A stretch of DNA of 64,000 nucleotides from an uncultured Bacteroidales bacterium. Lineage in GTDB: Bacteria; Bacteroidota; Bacteroidia; Bacteroidales; Bacteroidaceae. Positions 16,617 through 25,278 of this stretch are shown here, piece by piece. The stretch covers positions 1-64,000 of the forward strand of contig CACYYM010000023.1 in assembly GCA_902778625.1 (NCBI GenBank), in the 5' to 3' direction. Numbering within the stretch: the stretch's first letter is position 1; each line of letters opens with the position of its first letter. The translations under genes were made by a program, and so were the position numbers. The notes below the pieces were generated by a model, which was not told the origin of the DNA, ran no database searches, and saw only the letters and a program-made list of their open reading frames with translations.

Positions 16617-17687
16617 CTATGACTTCAAAGCCTCCCAGCCTTGAGCCCTGAGCTGGTGCTCTCCGCCGTCCCTCGTGATGAGGGCCTGGCCCTTCTCCTG
16701 CTCGGTGATGTAGCCGATGACGCGGACGTCCTCGAGGGCCGAGACGGTCTCGTTGAGCGAGAGGGGTACGGTGAAAAGCAGTTCGTAATCTTCTCCGCCA
16801 TTGAGTGCGCAGGTGCTGACGTTGAGGTTCAGCTCTTCAGCCATTGCGGCGGTCTGATAGTCGAGCGGCAACCTGTCTTCGTAGATGCGGCAACCCGTCT
16901 GGCTTTGCTTGCAGATGTGGAGCAGTTCGCTGCTGAGTCCGTCGCTGATGTCCATCATGCTTGTCGGATGAATACCAGCCTCGCGGAGTGCGGCGATGAT
17001 GTCTCCCCTTGCCTCCGGTTTGAGTTGTCGCTCGAGGATGTACTCTCTGCCGCTGAAGTCGGGCTGAGCGTCGCGCAGCAGCTCCATCTGCTCCTTGCTG
17101 CCGCTCTTGCGAGCCTGCTCAACCTGCTCGTTGTAGATAGCTTTTTCCCTTTCCAAGAGCTGCAAGCCCATATAGGCAGCGCCGAGGTTTCCGCTGACGC
17201 ATATCAAGTCGGTCGGCTGCGCGCCACTCCTGAGGACTATGTCCTCGCTGCGCGCCTCGCCTATGGCTGTAATGCTGATGCAGAGGCCTGTCAGGCTGGC
17301 AGTCGTGTCGCCGCCGACAATATCGACAGCCCACTTCTTGCACGCCAGCCGTATTCCTGCATAGAGCTCTTCGATATCCTCGACCTGGAACTTGCTGCTG
17401 ATGGCGAGGCTCACGGTCACTTGTCGCGGCTGGGCATTCATGGCAAAGACGTCGCTGAGATTCACCATGACAGCCTTGTAGCCGAGGTGTCGCAAGGGAA
17501 CGTAAGTGAGGTCGAAGTGTACGCCTTCCACCAGGAGGTCGGTCGTGACGACGGTTCGCATGCCCTCCGTCGGAGCCAGGACTGCGCAGTCGTCGCCGAT
17601 GCCCTTGATGGTGGTCGGATTCTGTGTGGTTATGTCTTTTGCAAGGCGGTCAATAAGACCGAACTCGCCGAGTTCTGATATCTCCAT
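16617..17687 (-). CDS. thiL: Thiamine-monophosphate kinase
   Basis: A 356-residue PurM-like ATP-dependent kinase that phosphorylates thiamine monophosphate to thiamine diphosphate. Family motifs are present: IKGIGDDCAVL near residue 30, VTTDLLVEGVHFD near 50, VNLSDVFAMNA near 78, DIVGGDTTAS near 122 and MMDISDGLSSEL near 246. The length is slightly longer than the roughly 325 of E. coli ThiL because of an insertion around residues 185-225 (QARKSGSKEQMELL). It is the last gene of sppA-lpxK-punA-thiL, 55 bp after punA. Confidence 0.93.
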   Translation of the reverse strand: MEISELGEFGLIDRLAKDITTQNPTTIKGIGDDCAVLAPTEGMRTVVTTDLLVEGVHFDLTYVPLRHLGYKAVMVNLSDVFAMNAQPRQVTVSLAISSKFQVEDIEELYAGIRLACKKWAVDIVGGDTTASLTGLCISITAIGEARSEDIVLRSGAQPTDLICVSGNLGAAYMGLQLLEREKAIYNEQVEQARKSGSKEQMELLRDAQPDFSGREYILERQLKPEARGDIIAALREAGIHPTSMMDISDGLSSELLHICKQSQTGCRIYEDRLPLDYQTAAMAEELNLNVSTCALNGGEDYELLFTVPLSLNETVSALEDVRVIGYITEQEKGQALITRDGGEHQLRAQGWEALKS

Positions 17688-17701
17688 AGGCGTCTGAAAG
17701 T

Positions 17702-17755
17702 TCTAAGTATTCTGAGTAATCTGAGTATTCAGAGTATTCCGATTACTCCGATTTC
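17702..17755. repeat. 9-bp tandem repeat, six copies, overlapping the punA 3' end
   Basis: Six diverged copies of TCTGAGTAT (TCTAAGTAT, TCTGAGTAA, TCTGAGTAT, TCAGAGTAT, TCCGATTAC, TCCGATTTC) run without a gap from 17702. The last part encodes the final residues (KSE) and stop codon of punA on the minus strand; the rest fills the gap to thiL. Confidence 0.75.
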
Positions 17756-18552
17756 ACCATTTCCACTATGATGGTTGACATCAGGGGCTGAGCGGCTTCG
17801 GCAGCCCTGAGGACCTCTTCATGCGTGATTTTCATCGGATTTTCCATGCCGCCGAGGTCGGTGATGATGCTCATGCCGAAGACTTCGATGCCGCAATGAT
17901 GGGCAACGATGACTTCGGGAACGGTGCTCATGCCAACGGCGTCGGCACCCCAGCGAGCGAACATGCGGTACTCGGCAGGCGTCTCATATGTCGGGCCCTG
18001 CGTTGCGAGATACACGCCATGCTGCACCTTGATGCCATGCTTCTTGGCAATCTTGTCGGCCTTGGCGAGAAGCTCCTTGCTGTACGCCTCGCCCATATCC
18101 GGGAAGCGCGGTCCAGTCGGCACATTCGGGCCATGCAGCGGGTTCTCGGGCATGAAATTGATGTGGTCCGTGATGAACATAAGATCACCTATCGAGAAGT
18201 TCGGATTGGTGCCGCCTGCCGCATTGCTGACGAAGAGTGTCTTAATGCCAAGTTCGTACATGACGCGGACAGGAAACGTTACCTGCTGCATCGTCCACCC
18301 TTCGTAATAATGGAAACGTCCCTCCATCGCCATCACATCCCTGCCTGCGAGCTTGCCGAAGATGAGCTCGCCTGCATGACCTTCCACCGTGGAGACCGGG
18401 AAGTTTGGGATTTCGCTGTAGGGAAACGTCTTCAGCCTCTCGATGCGTTTTGCCAGTTCACCTAAGCCAGAGCCGAGCACGATGGCTGTCGTCGGCGCGT
18501 TGGGCATCCGTTCACGGAGCCACGCTGCTGTTTCTTTTATTTTCTCGTACAT
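17743..18552 (-). CDS. punA: Purine nucleoside phosphorylase, trimeric type
   Basis: A 269-residue enzyme that phosphorolyses (deoxy)inosine and guanosine to base and (deoxy)ribose-1-phosphate. Landmarks are the phosphate-binding IVLGSGLGELAKRI (about 25-38), MEGRFHYYEG (about 75-84), SNAAGGTNP (about 109-117), YETPAEYRMFARWGADAVGMSTVPEV (residues about 190-215) and FGMSIITDL. It overlaps the lpxK end by 41 bp, and its own 3' end lies in a 9-bp tandem repeat. Confidence 0.93.
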   Translation of the reverse strand: MYEKIKETAAWLRERMPNAPTTAIVLGSGLGELAKRIERLKTFPYSEIPNFPVSTVEGHAGELIFGKLAGRDVMAMEGRFHYYEGWTMQQVTFPVRVMYELGIKTLFVSNAAGGTNPNFSIGDLMFITDHINFMPENPLHGPNVPTGPRFPDMGEAYSKELLAKADKIAKKHGIKVQHGVYLATQGPTYETPAEYRMFARWGADAVGMSTVPEVIVAHHCGIEVFGMSIITDLGGMENPMKITHEEVLRAAEAAQPLMSTIIVEMVKSE

Positions 18553-19612
18553 AGTCGTTTATCATTTTGTCGAATTTGTCTTTCTCATTTCGCATGATGC
18601 TTATCTCGATGGGAAGCACATAAGTGCTCTCTCGAACCTCATCGCTAAGGCCTTGCAAATGCTTGAGCCGGGCTGCGTCCTTCTCCGTCGTGACGATGAT
18701 GTGCGGCTTTGGCAACTCGTGGAAAGCCTGGTTGATGGCTTCGGCATCGCGTTTCGTGTAGTAGTGATGGTCGGGAAACGTGAGCGGCGAAATGTGTTGC
18801 ACAAAGCGACGGACGTCTTGCTCCATTTGTCGAGGGCCAGCGATGCCTGTCAGGAGCAGTACATGCGTGTTGTCTTTTCGCAAGGCTTCAGGGTCGAGCG
18901 TGTCGTCGCCCCACAGCTGATGCATCGTTCCGTAGCTGAACGTACTGAAGAAGAGCTGTTGGTAAGGCCTGAGATTCAACGACGACATGATGACCCGAAA
19001 GCCCATCGCATTGATGTGCTGCGGGCATTTCGTGACGATGACGGTCGTGGCGCGACGGCTTGCGGAAGGTCGTTCGCGCAATCGTCCTGCAGGAAGGAGG
19101 CGATCGTCGGAGATGAGGCGATGGTAGTCGACGAGCAGGATGTTGTATCCGGGTTTGACATAACGGTGTTGATAAGCGTCGTCCAACAGGATAACCTCAA
19201 CGTCCTTTGTCGCCTCATCGTTCATGAGTCGCTCTATCCCGTGCCGCCTGTTGGTATCTACCGCGACATAAACCTCAGGGAACTTCTGCTTGATTTGCCA
19301 CGGCTCGTCGCCGATTTCTTCCATCGTGGTCGATGTTGATGCGAGCAGATAGCCTTTTGTCTTTCTTTTGTAGCCGCGACTGAGCACCGCCACGTGGTAA
19401 CGTCCCGACAGGAGCCTGATGAGGTACTCGACGTGAGGCGTCTTACCAGTGCCGCCGACCGTGATGTTGCCGACGTTGATGATGGGAATGTCGTATGACA
19501 CAGAACGCAGTGTGCCCATGTCGAACAGGGCATTGCGGATGTCCACTCCGGCTCCATAGAACCAGCTAAGCGGCAGCAGCCATCGGTGTATCTGTGTCAG
19601 GTCACTCTCCAT
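18512..19612 (-). CDS. lpxK: Tetraacyldisaccharide 4'-kinase
   Basis: A 366-residue inner-membrane kinase that adds the 4'-phosphate in lipid A synthesis. The N-terminal helix region LLPLSWFYGAGVDIRN is followed by the P-loop GGTGKTP (residues 53-59). The Mg/ATP motif LDDAYQHRYV (the family's DDGFQ region) and CLPAGRLRE-like GRLRERPSA also fit. It is 6 bp downstream of sppA and overlaps punA by 41 bp, so translation is coupled. Confidence 0.92.
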   Translation of the reverse strand: MESDLTQIHRWLLPLSWFYGAGVDIRNALFDMGTLRSVSYDIPIINVGNITVGGTGKTPHVEYLIRLLSGRYHVAVLSRGYKRKTKGYLLASTSTTMEEIGDEPWQIKQKFPEVYVAVDTNRRHGIERLMNDEATKDVEVILLDDAYQHRYVKPGYNILLVDYHRLISDDRLLPAGRLRERPSASRRATTVIVTKCPQHINAMGFRVIMSSLNLRPYQQLFFSTFSYGTMHQLWGDDTLDPEALRKDNTHVLLLTGIAGPRQMEQDVRRFVQHISPLTFPDHHYYTKRDAEAINQAFHELPKPHIIVTTEKDAARLKHLQGLSDEVRESTYVLPIEISIMRNEKDKFDKMINDYVRENKRNSSVAP

Positions 19613-19618
19613 TCGGCG

Positions 19619-21388
19619 TTACTTGATGTTCGGGTCGAAAAGCATTCTTGCCTGAACGGGATCCATCTTTCCGATGCGGCGAACGAGTGCGAATGCCGGG
19701 TAGTACTCGCCAAGAGCGGCACGCATCTTGCCTTCCATGTAGTCGTTGGTGCTCTTGTTGAACAGGCCGATGTACCAAGGTTCTGCAGCGGGATAGCGTC
19801 CTACCGTGTAGTCTTCAACCTCTGCCAGCTTTGCAGCAGATGCGATGGCGTCTTCGAGGTTGCCGAGCTTGTCAACGAGACCGATCTTCTGCGCTTGCTC
19901 GCCAGTCCATACACGACCTTCGGCAATGACTTTCACGCTGTCTTGAGCCATACCTCTGCCACCGGCAACGCGTCCGGTGAACAGGTCGTAACCGTGGTTG
20001 ATGTAGTTCTGCATCTTTGCGGACTCAGCGGCATTGAAGGGACGGCCCATGGCGCCGAAGTCGCTCATCGCGTTGGTTTTCACTACGTCGAAGGAGAGGC
20101 CGAGCTTTTGCGTCAGCAGTTCGCTTGGATCTGGTATCATGCCGAATATGCCGATGCTGCCCGTGAGGGTCATTGGCTCAGCGAAAATCTCGTTTGCGCC
20201 GCAGCTGATGTAGTAGCCGCCACTTGCAGCGACGCCGCCCATGCTGACCACAACGGGCTTCTCAGCACGGAGCAGCTGCACTTCGTGCCAGATCTGTTCG
20301 CTTGCGAAGGCCGAGCCGCCAGGGCTGTTCACGCGGATAACGACTGCTTTCACGTCTTTATCCTTGCGGAGCTTCTGCAGGTCGGTAATTGTCGCCTTTG
20401 TCGTGATGGTATGCTCCTGACTGAAGCCCATGCCCGGGCTGTCGTTGATTTCGCCATACGCATAATAGACCGCCACCTCGTCGTCCACCTTCTTGCTGAG
20501 GTCGTCTGCAGCTGCCACGTCGGCCAGCGTTGTGAACTTCAGGTCGTCGTCTTCGTCAAGTTCAAGGCGCTGACGCAGGGCTTCCTTCACGTCGCTGAGG
20601 TAAGCGAGTTTGTCGGCAAGCTTGTTCTCAATCAGCACGTTCGCTTCGCAAAGGACTGTCGTTGTGTCAGCAAGGCTGTTGAGCGTTTCGACAGAAAGTT
20701 TGCGGCTTGCGGCCACGTCCTTCAGCATGCCGTTCCAGATGCTGCTCAAGTAGCTCATCACCTGTTCGCGGTTCGCCTCGCTCATCTCTGTATTGATGAA
20801 GGGTTCTACGGCGCTCTTGTAGGTGCCTACCTTGAAGACCTGCATCTTGACGCCCACCTTTTTCATCAGTCCTGTGTAGAACATGGGCTGGCTGGACATA
20901 CCGCTCCAGTCGATCATGCCGATTGGGTTGAGGAAGAGCTCGTCGGCAACGGAACAGAGATAGTAGGCTCCGCGAGAGTACTGGTCGCCATAGGCAACCA
21001 CCCATTTGCCGCTTTCCTTGAACTCTACCAGAGCACGGCGCAGTTCCTGCAGGTCGGCTGGATAAGCAGCCAGCGAGCCTGCCTCGAGATAGATGCCCTT
21101 CACTTTATCGTTCTTCGCAGCCTTCTTGAGGGCATCGAGCGCTTGGTCGAGACCGATGCTCATCTGTTCGCCCTGGCTGAGGAAGTCCATCGGAGAGCCT
21201 TCTCCTGCTCTGTCCACAATCTCGCCTTCGAGTTTGATGCGGAGGACGCTGTTCTTGGGAACCGAACTTGTTGCTCCTTCGCTTGCCACCATGCCTGCAA
21301 CGGAAACAATGCTAATCACCATGAAAATGATGCTGGTCAGGATGATACCTACGATTGTCGCCAGCACGTACTTGAAAAACTCTTTCAT
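19619..21388 (-). CDS. sppA: Signal peptide peptidase SppA, 67-kDa type
   Basis: A 589-residue membrane-anchored serine protease with two tandem S49 domains. An N-terminal transmembrane helix covers about residues 8-34. Lys191 in GTYKSAVEPF fits the general base and Ser389 in MGGVAASGGYYIS the nucleophile, matching the split Lys/Ser dyad of E. coli SppA. It degrades cleaved signal peptides in the inner membrane. First gene of the operon sppA-lpxK-punA-thiL, with its own promoter at 21442-21473. Confidence 0.93.
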   Translation of the reverse strand: MKEFFKYVLATIVGIILTSIIFMVISIVSVAGMVASEGATSSVPKNSVLRIKLEGEIVDRAGEGSPMDFLSQGEQMSIGLDQALDALKKAAKNDKVKGIYLEAGSLAAYPADLQELRRALVEFKESGKWVVAYGDQYSRGAYYLCSVADELFLNPIGMIDWSGMSSQPMFYTGLMKKVGVKMQVFKVGTYKSAVEPFINTEMSEANREQVMSYLSSIWNGMLKDVAASRKLSVETLNSLADTTTVLCEANVLIENKLADKLAYLSDVKEALRQRLELDEDDDLKFTTLADVAAADDLSKKVDDEVAVYYAYGEINDSPGMGFSQEHTITTKATITDLQKLRKDKDVKAVVIRVNSPGGSAFASEQIWHEVQLLRAEKPVVVSMGGVAASGGYYISCGANEIFAEPMTLTGSIGIFGMIPDPSELLTQKLGLSFDVVKTNAMSDFGAMGRPFNAAESAKMQNYINHGYDLFTGRVAGGRGMAQDSVKVIAEGRVWTGEQAQKIGLVDKLGNLEDAIASAAKLAEVEDYTVGRYPAAEPWYIGLFNKSTNDYMEGKMRAALGEYYPAFALVRRIGKMDPVQARMLFDPNIK

Positions 21389-21441
21389 AAAAATACAATA
21401 TTATTGGTTAGTATATTCCTTATTATATATAGTTGGAGCGA

Positions 21442-21473
21442 CAAAGTTACGCTTTTCCGAGCGAAACGCCAAA
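21442..21473 (-). promoter_or_regulatory. Promoter of the sppA operon
   Basis: Minus strand TTTG (21470-21473), 20 bp, TAACTTTG (21442-21449), giving a leader of about 50 nt before the ATG at 21388. Confidence 0.7.
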
Positions 21474-21551
21474 CATTTGCCCGAGTTTTTCTGTCTTCGA
21501 TGAGGACTAACGCAACTCGGGGTATAAAAAATGCCGCTAAGGGGAAAATAA

Positions 21552-21634
21552 AACGCCGCGTGCGGCGTTGGCAATCCCCGCGTGCGGCGTTGGCAATTTC
21601 CGCGTGCGGCGTTTTAATCCCCGCAGGCGGCGTT
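21552..21634. terminator. GC-family 22-bp array, four units, overlapping a gene 3' end
   Basis: Units start at 21552, 21574, 21596 and 21617. Cores are CGTG, CGTG, CGTG and CAGG. The last junction is 3 nt (TTA) instead of 4. Right arms are all CGGCGTT; left arms are AACGCCG, ATCCCCG, ATTTCCG and ATCCCCG. The unit nearest the minus-strand gene, plus the TAA junction, forms that gene's last codons and stop. It lies between that gene and the sppA promoter. Confidence 0.9.
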
Positions 21635-22606
21635 TTTTTTCTTCAGTGCCAAAACGACCGAAGACCATACGCCCAAAAGCGCTACCAGAAGAGTCTGCAG
21701 GGTATGCACGATGAGCACGAAAAGGGCTGCGTCGGTCTGCCCAACGCCATAGAGCACGAGAACGGTCTTCACGGCGAAGTGCCAGGAGCCTGTGCCGTTG
21801 GGCGTCGGAACAAGCACGGCGAACGTTCCGACCACGAACGCAACGAGGGCTGCCAGAGGGCCGAGACCTGCCGTGAAGTCGAAACAGAAGAAGGTGAGGT
21901 AGAAGTGCAGGTAGTAGCTCACCCAGATGCCTACGGAATAGAGGATAAAGAGCAACGGGCTCTCCACGTTACGGACGGAAAGCAGTCCGCTCTTCAGGTC
22001 GGAAAGTACGGAATGGGTCTTTGAGAAAAGCCGGAACCGACGCGACACGAGCACGATGCAGACGATGGCAAGCATGGCGCAAGCTACCGTCACAAGCCAA
22101 CCCGTCAGGGAAAATTGGCAGAACACGCTGCCGAGCGATACGCCTGTGTGCTGGAAAAACGTCAGGAAGACAGGGATTTGTGTCAGGAACGTCAGCAGGG
22201 AAAGCACGAGGATGAGCATGGTGTCGATAATCCTCTCTGTGACCACCGTACCGACAGAGCAACTGAAGTTGGTGCCTTCGTAGCGCTTCAGGACACTGCA
22301 TCGCAGCACCTCGCCCACCCGTGGCACAACAAGACTGCTGGCGTAGCTGAGGAAGACGGCATGTGTGCAAGTGGAAAGGCGCGGCCTCTCGCCGGCAGGA
22401 GCCAGCACCTGACGCCAGCGGACAGCTCGCAGGACCTGCGCCAAGATGCCGAACGGCATGCTCAGCAGCATCCACGTCCACGACATCTTGTGCGACAGAG
22501 CGTCCGTCAGCTCTTCCCACTTGATGCCACGATACATCCACCACAGTATGCCTGCTGCCAAAGCCAAAGGCACAACTATCTTTATCGTTTTCTTCAACCT
22601 TTGCAC
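21614..22606 (-). CDS. Lysylphosphatidylglycerol synthetase/flippase-type membrane protein
   Basis: A 330-residue integral membrane protein of the PF03706 (UPF0104, MprF flippase-domain-like) family. It has about eight transmembrane segments and the family features KWEELTDALSHKMSWTWMLL and AVFLSYASSLVVPRVGEVLRCSVLKRYEG (about 85-113). VPTPNGTGSWHF lies near residue 266. There is no catalytic LPG synthase domain, so a lipid flippase or transport role is likely. The last six residues (NAACGD) and the TAA stop are encoded by the palindromic array at 21552-21634, so the native C-terminus has been changed. It diverges from rsmA with only 100 bp between starts. Confidence 0.8.
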   Translation of the reverse strand: MQRLKKTIKIVVPLALAAGILWWMYRGIKWEELTDALSHKMSWTWMLLSMPFGILAQVLRAVRWRQVLAPAGERPRLSTCTHAVFLSYASSLVVPRVGEVLRCSVLKRYEGTNFSCSVGTVVTERIIDTMLILVLSLLTFLTQIPVFLTFFQHTGVSLGSVFCQFSLTGWLVTVACAMLAIVCIVLVSRRFRLFSKTHSVLSDLKSGLLSVRNVESPLLFILYSVGIWVSYYLHFYLTFFCFDFTAGLGPLAALVAFVVGTFAVLVPTPNGTGSWHFAVKTVLVLYGVGQTDAALFVLIVHTLQTLLVALLGVWSSVVLALKKKNAACGD

Positions 22607-22647
22607 AAAAAACCTAATCTCTAATCCCTATTCTCTAATCTTTTTAT

Positions 22648-22668
22648 TATCTTTGCAGTGCAAAAGTA
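22648..22668. promoter_or_regulatory. Back-to-back -7 elements for rsmA and the flippase-like gene
   Basis: TATCTTTG on the plus strand (22648-22655) and TACTTTTG on the minus strand (22661-22668) lie 5 bp apart between the two divergent genes. Neither has a good TTTG at -33, so the two promoters are predicted from the -7 boxes only and would compete for polymerase. Confidence 0.4.
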
Positions 22669-22706
22669 CAAAAAAACTTGAAAACTTGTAAAGCTGAAAA
22701 GGGAAA

Positions 22707-23522
22707 ATGAGAGCTGTTAGGCCGAAAAAGTTCCTCGGACAACACTTTTTGACCGATTTGAGCATTGCTTCGCGTATTGCCGACACGGTGGATGCCTGTC
22801 CTGAGCTGCCAATATTGGAGGTCGGGCCAGGCATGGGCGTGATGACGCAATTCCTTGTTCAGAAATCGCGGCAAGTGAAAGTGGTCGAAATCGACTACGA
22901 AAGTGTGGAATACCTGCGACGAACATATCCGGAACTGGAGGACAGCATCATCGAAGACGACTTCCTGAAGATGCATCTCGAAAGGACGTTCGAGGGCTCG
23001 CCCTTCGTCCTGACCGGCAACTATCCCTATAACATCTCCTCACAAATCTTTTTCAAAATGCTCGACTACAAGGCGCTGATTCCTTGTTGCACAGGCATGA
23101 TTCAGAAAGAAGTAGCGGAGCGAATAGCAGCAAAGCCCGGCAGCAAAACCTACGGCATACTTTCTGTGCTCATACAGGCTTGGTATGATGTGGAATACCT
23201 GTTCACGGTAGAACCCGGCGTCTTCAACCCGCCTCCAAAAGTTCGAAGCGCAGTCATACGCCTTACGAGAAACGAGACAACCAAGCTCGGTTGCGACGAG
23301 AAGCTCTTCAAAAGGCTTGTCAAAACAACGTTCAACCAGAGGCGCAAGACTCTCCGCAACAACATCAAGCCACTCCTGTCGCAACTCGAAACAGAAAGCG
23401 TGGCGAAACCGGACTTCACGGAACTGCTGGCCGACCCAATCATGACGCAGCGACCGGAACAACTCTCGGTGCAAAACTTTATCGACCTTACCCTGCGACT
23501 TGAACACGAATTGAAGAAATAA
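22707..23522 (+). CDS. rsmA: 16S rRNA dimethyladenosine transferase
   Basis: A 271-residue RsmA/KsgA methyltransferase that dimethylates two adjacent adenosines in helix 45 of 16S rRNA during 30S maturation. RPKKFLGQHFL at the N-terminus, the SAM-binding LEVGPGMGVMT (about 37-47) and the catalytic motif NYPYNI (about 108-113) are diagnostic. VFNPPPKVRSAVIRL fits the C-terminal region. The length is normal. It is followed by the Na/Pi transporter 22 bp downstream, a common Bacteroidales order. Confidence 0.95.
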   Translation: MRAVRPKKFLGQHFLTDLSIASRIADTVDACPELPILEVGPGMGVMTQFLVQKSRQVKVVEIDYESVEYLRRTYPELEDSIIEDDFLKMHLERTFEGSPFVLTGNYPYNISSQIFFKMLDYKALIPCCTGMIQKEVAERIAAKPGSKTYGILSVLIQAWYDVEYLFTVEPGVFNPPPKVRSAVIRLTRNETTKLGCDEKLFKRLVKTTFNQRRKTLRNNIKPLLSQLETESVAKPDFTELLADPIMTQRPEQLSVQNFIDLTLRLEHELKK

Positions 23523-23544
23523 GCATCCACTTAACAAAAACACT

Positions 23545-25233
23545 ATGCAACAAGTTTTGGGATTTCTGATACTGATAGGCAGCGTCGCCCTCCTGATGTA
23601 CGGCATGAAGGTGATGAGCGAAGGACTGCAGAAGATGGCGGGCAGCAAGCTCTCCAACATCCTCGGCACTATGACCACGAACCGCTTCACAGGCCTCCTG
23701 ACCGGCACTTTCATCACAACATCCATCCAGTCCTCGACGGCTACCACAGTGATGACAGTCAGTTTCGTGAGCGCAGGATTGTTGACACTTTCGCAAGCCA
23801 TCAGCGTCATTATGGGCGCCAATATCGGTACGACGGCAACGGCATGGATCATGGTGCTGGGCTCCTTCGACATGAGGCTCGTTGTCTATAGCGCCATCAT
23901 CATAGCGATAGCCCTTATCTATACGAAGAGGAACATTAACCTCGGCGAATTCCTCATGGGTCTCTCGCTCATGCTGCTCGGTCTCTCCACGTTGAAGACG
24001 AACGCCATCGAAATGAACCTCGGTGAGAATCAGGCTTTGCTGAACTTCCTGACAGGTCTCTCGGGATGGGGTTACGGCAGCTACTTCCTTTTCCTTCTCA
24101 TTGGCGGAGTACTGACATGCGCCGTTCAGAGCTCGGCAGCCATCATGGCGATAACAATGACGCTGTGCTCCACGGGTGCTCTTCCCATAGACATGGGCAT
24201 CGCTTTAGTAATGGGAGAAAACATCGGCACGACCATCACGTCGAACGTCGTCGCCATGAGCGCCAGCGTCCAAGCACAGAGAGCGGCTCGTGCCCACCTT
24301 ATCTTCAACCTTTTCGGCGTGGTGTGGGTGCTTTGCATCTACAAGTACTTTGTCTATTTCGTGTGCAGTCTCGTTGGTTGCGACCCGACAGCAAAGCAGC
24401 AGGACATGGTGACGCTCAACGCCGCGCTTGCTGCCTTCCACACCGCCTTCAACGTCTGCAACGTTCTCATCCTTATCTGGTTCATTAAGCCCTTGGAGAA
24501 GATTGTGTGCCTGCTTGTGCCACATCGTGAGGGCGAACACGAGGACGACGACATGAAGCTCAAGTACATCGGCGGCGGCTTGCTATCGACGGCAGAATTG
24601 TCAATCCTGGAAGCAAAGAAGGAAGTCGATGTCTTTATTGTTCGCTTGCTGAGAATGTACGGCATGGTGCAGGACTTGCTGCACACCACAAAGGACGAAG
24701 AATTCAACCAAGTCTATTCGCGCATCGAGAAATACGAGGGCATTACGGACCGCATGGAGATAGAGATTGCCGACTACTTGACGCAAGTCAGCGAAGGACG
24801 CCTCAGCGTGGATTCGAAATTAGAGATACAGCGGATGATGCGTGTCTGCTCGGAACTCGAAAGCATCGGCGATTCGTGCTTCAACATGGCACGAACCATA
24901 AAGCACAAGCGAATGTATGGAAGCGAGGACTTCACCGATAATCAGTACCAGCATATACATAGCATGATGGGGCTCGTAGGCGAAGCGCTTTCGCAAATGC
25001 AGGTTGCAATCAGCCAAGGCGAGCATCGCCACATCGACCTCAACAAAAACTACAATACCGAGCACGAAATAAACAACTACCGTGACCAGCTCAAGAATCA
25101 GAACATTCTCGATGTGAACAACAAGCTCTACGACTATCAGATGGGCGTGTTCTACATGGACATCATCTCTGAATGCGAGAAGCTGGGCGACTTTGTAATC
25201 AATGTCATCGAGAGCGCGGGGCTGAAGAAATAA
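23545..25233 (+). CDS. Na+/phosphate cotransporter family protein with PhoU-like domain
   Basis: A 562-residue inner-membrane protein of the NptA/PF02690 family. Two inverted transport repeats each carry a QSS motif (TTSIQSSTATTV near residue 55; CAVQSSAAIMA near 195). About eight transmembrane segments reach to residue about 330. The C-terminal part (about 345-560) is a helical PhoU-like domain. It probably imports phosphate with sodium. It follows rsmA and precedes fbp across a GGTGAAAA tract. Confidence 0.85.
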   Translation: MQQVLGFLILIGSVALLMYGMKVMSEGLQKMAGSKLSNILGTMTTNRFTGLLTGTFITTSIQSSTATTVMTVSFVSAGLLTLSQAISVIMGANIGTTATAWIMVLGSFDMRLVVYSAIIIAIALIYTKRNINLGEFLMGLSLMLLGLSTLKTNAIEMNLGENQALLNFLTGLSGWGYGSYFLFLLIGGVLTCAVQSSAAIMAITMTLCSTGALPIDMGIALVMGENIGTTITSNVVAMSASVQAQRAARAHLIFNLFGVVWVLCIYKYFVYFVCSLVGCDPTAKQQDMVTLNAALAAFHTAFNVCNVLILIWFIKPLEKIVCLLVPHREGEHEDDDMKLKYIGGGLLSTAELSILEAKKEVDVFIVRLLRMYGMVQDLLHTTKDEEFNQVYSRIEKYEGITDRMEIEIADYLTQVSEGRLSVDSKLEIQRMMRVCSELESIGDSCFNMARTIKHKRMYGSEDFTDNQYQHIHSMMGLVGEALSQMQVAISQGEHRHIDLNKNYNTEHEINNYRDQLKNQNILDVNNKLYDYQMGVFYMDIISECEKLGDFVINVIESAGLKK

Positions 25234-25263
25234 AAGGTGAAAAAGTGAAAGGGTGAAAAGGTG
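25232..25263 (+). repeat. 8-bp tandem tract of AAAAGGTG, four copies
   Basis: AAAAGGTG, AAAAAGTG, AAAGGGTG and AAAAGGTG run in direct succession just before fbp. The purine tract lies 16 bp upstream of the chosen ATG and its GTG could mimic a start codon. Similar GGTGAAAA tracts occur at 33310-33386 and inside metH. Confidence 0.7.
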
Positions 25264-25278
25264 AAAGAAGAATCTTCA

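Noticed and set aside
19586..22024. 812-codon open frame on the plus strand opposite sppA
   Set aside because: It is the antisense shadow of sppA and its neighbours, has His/Cys-rich composition typical of such shadows, and runs through the palindromic array.
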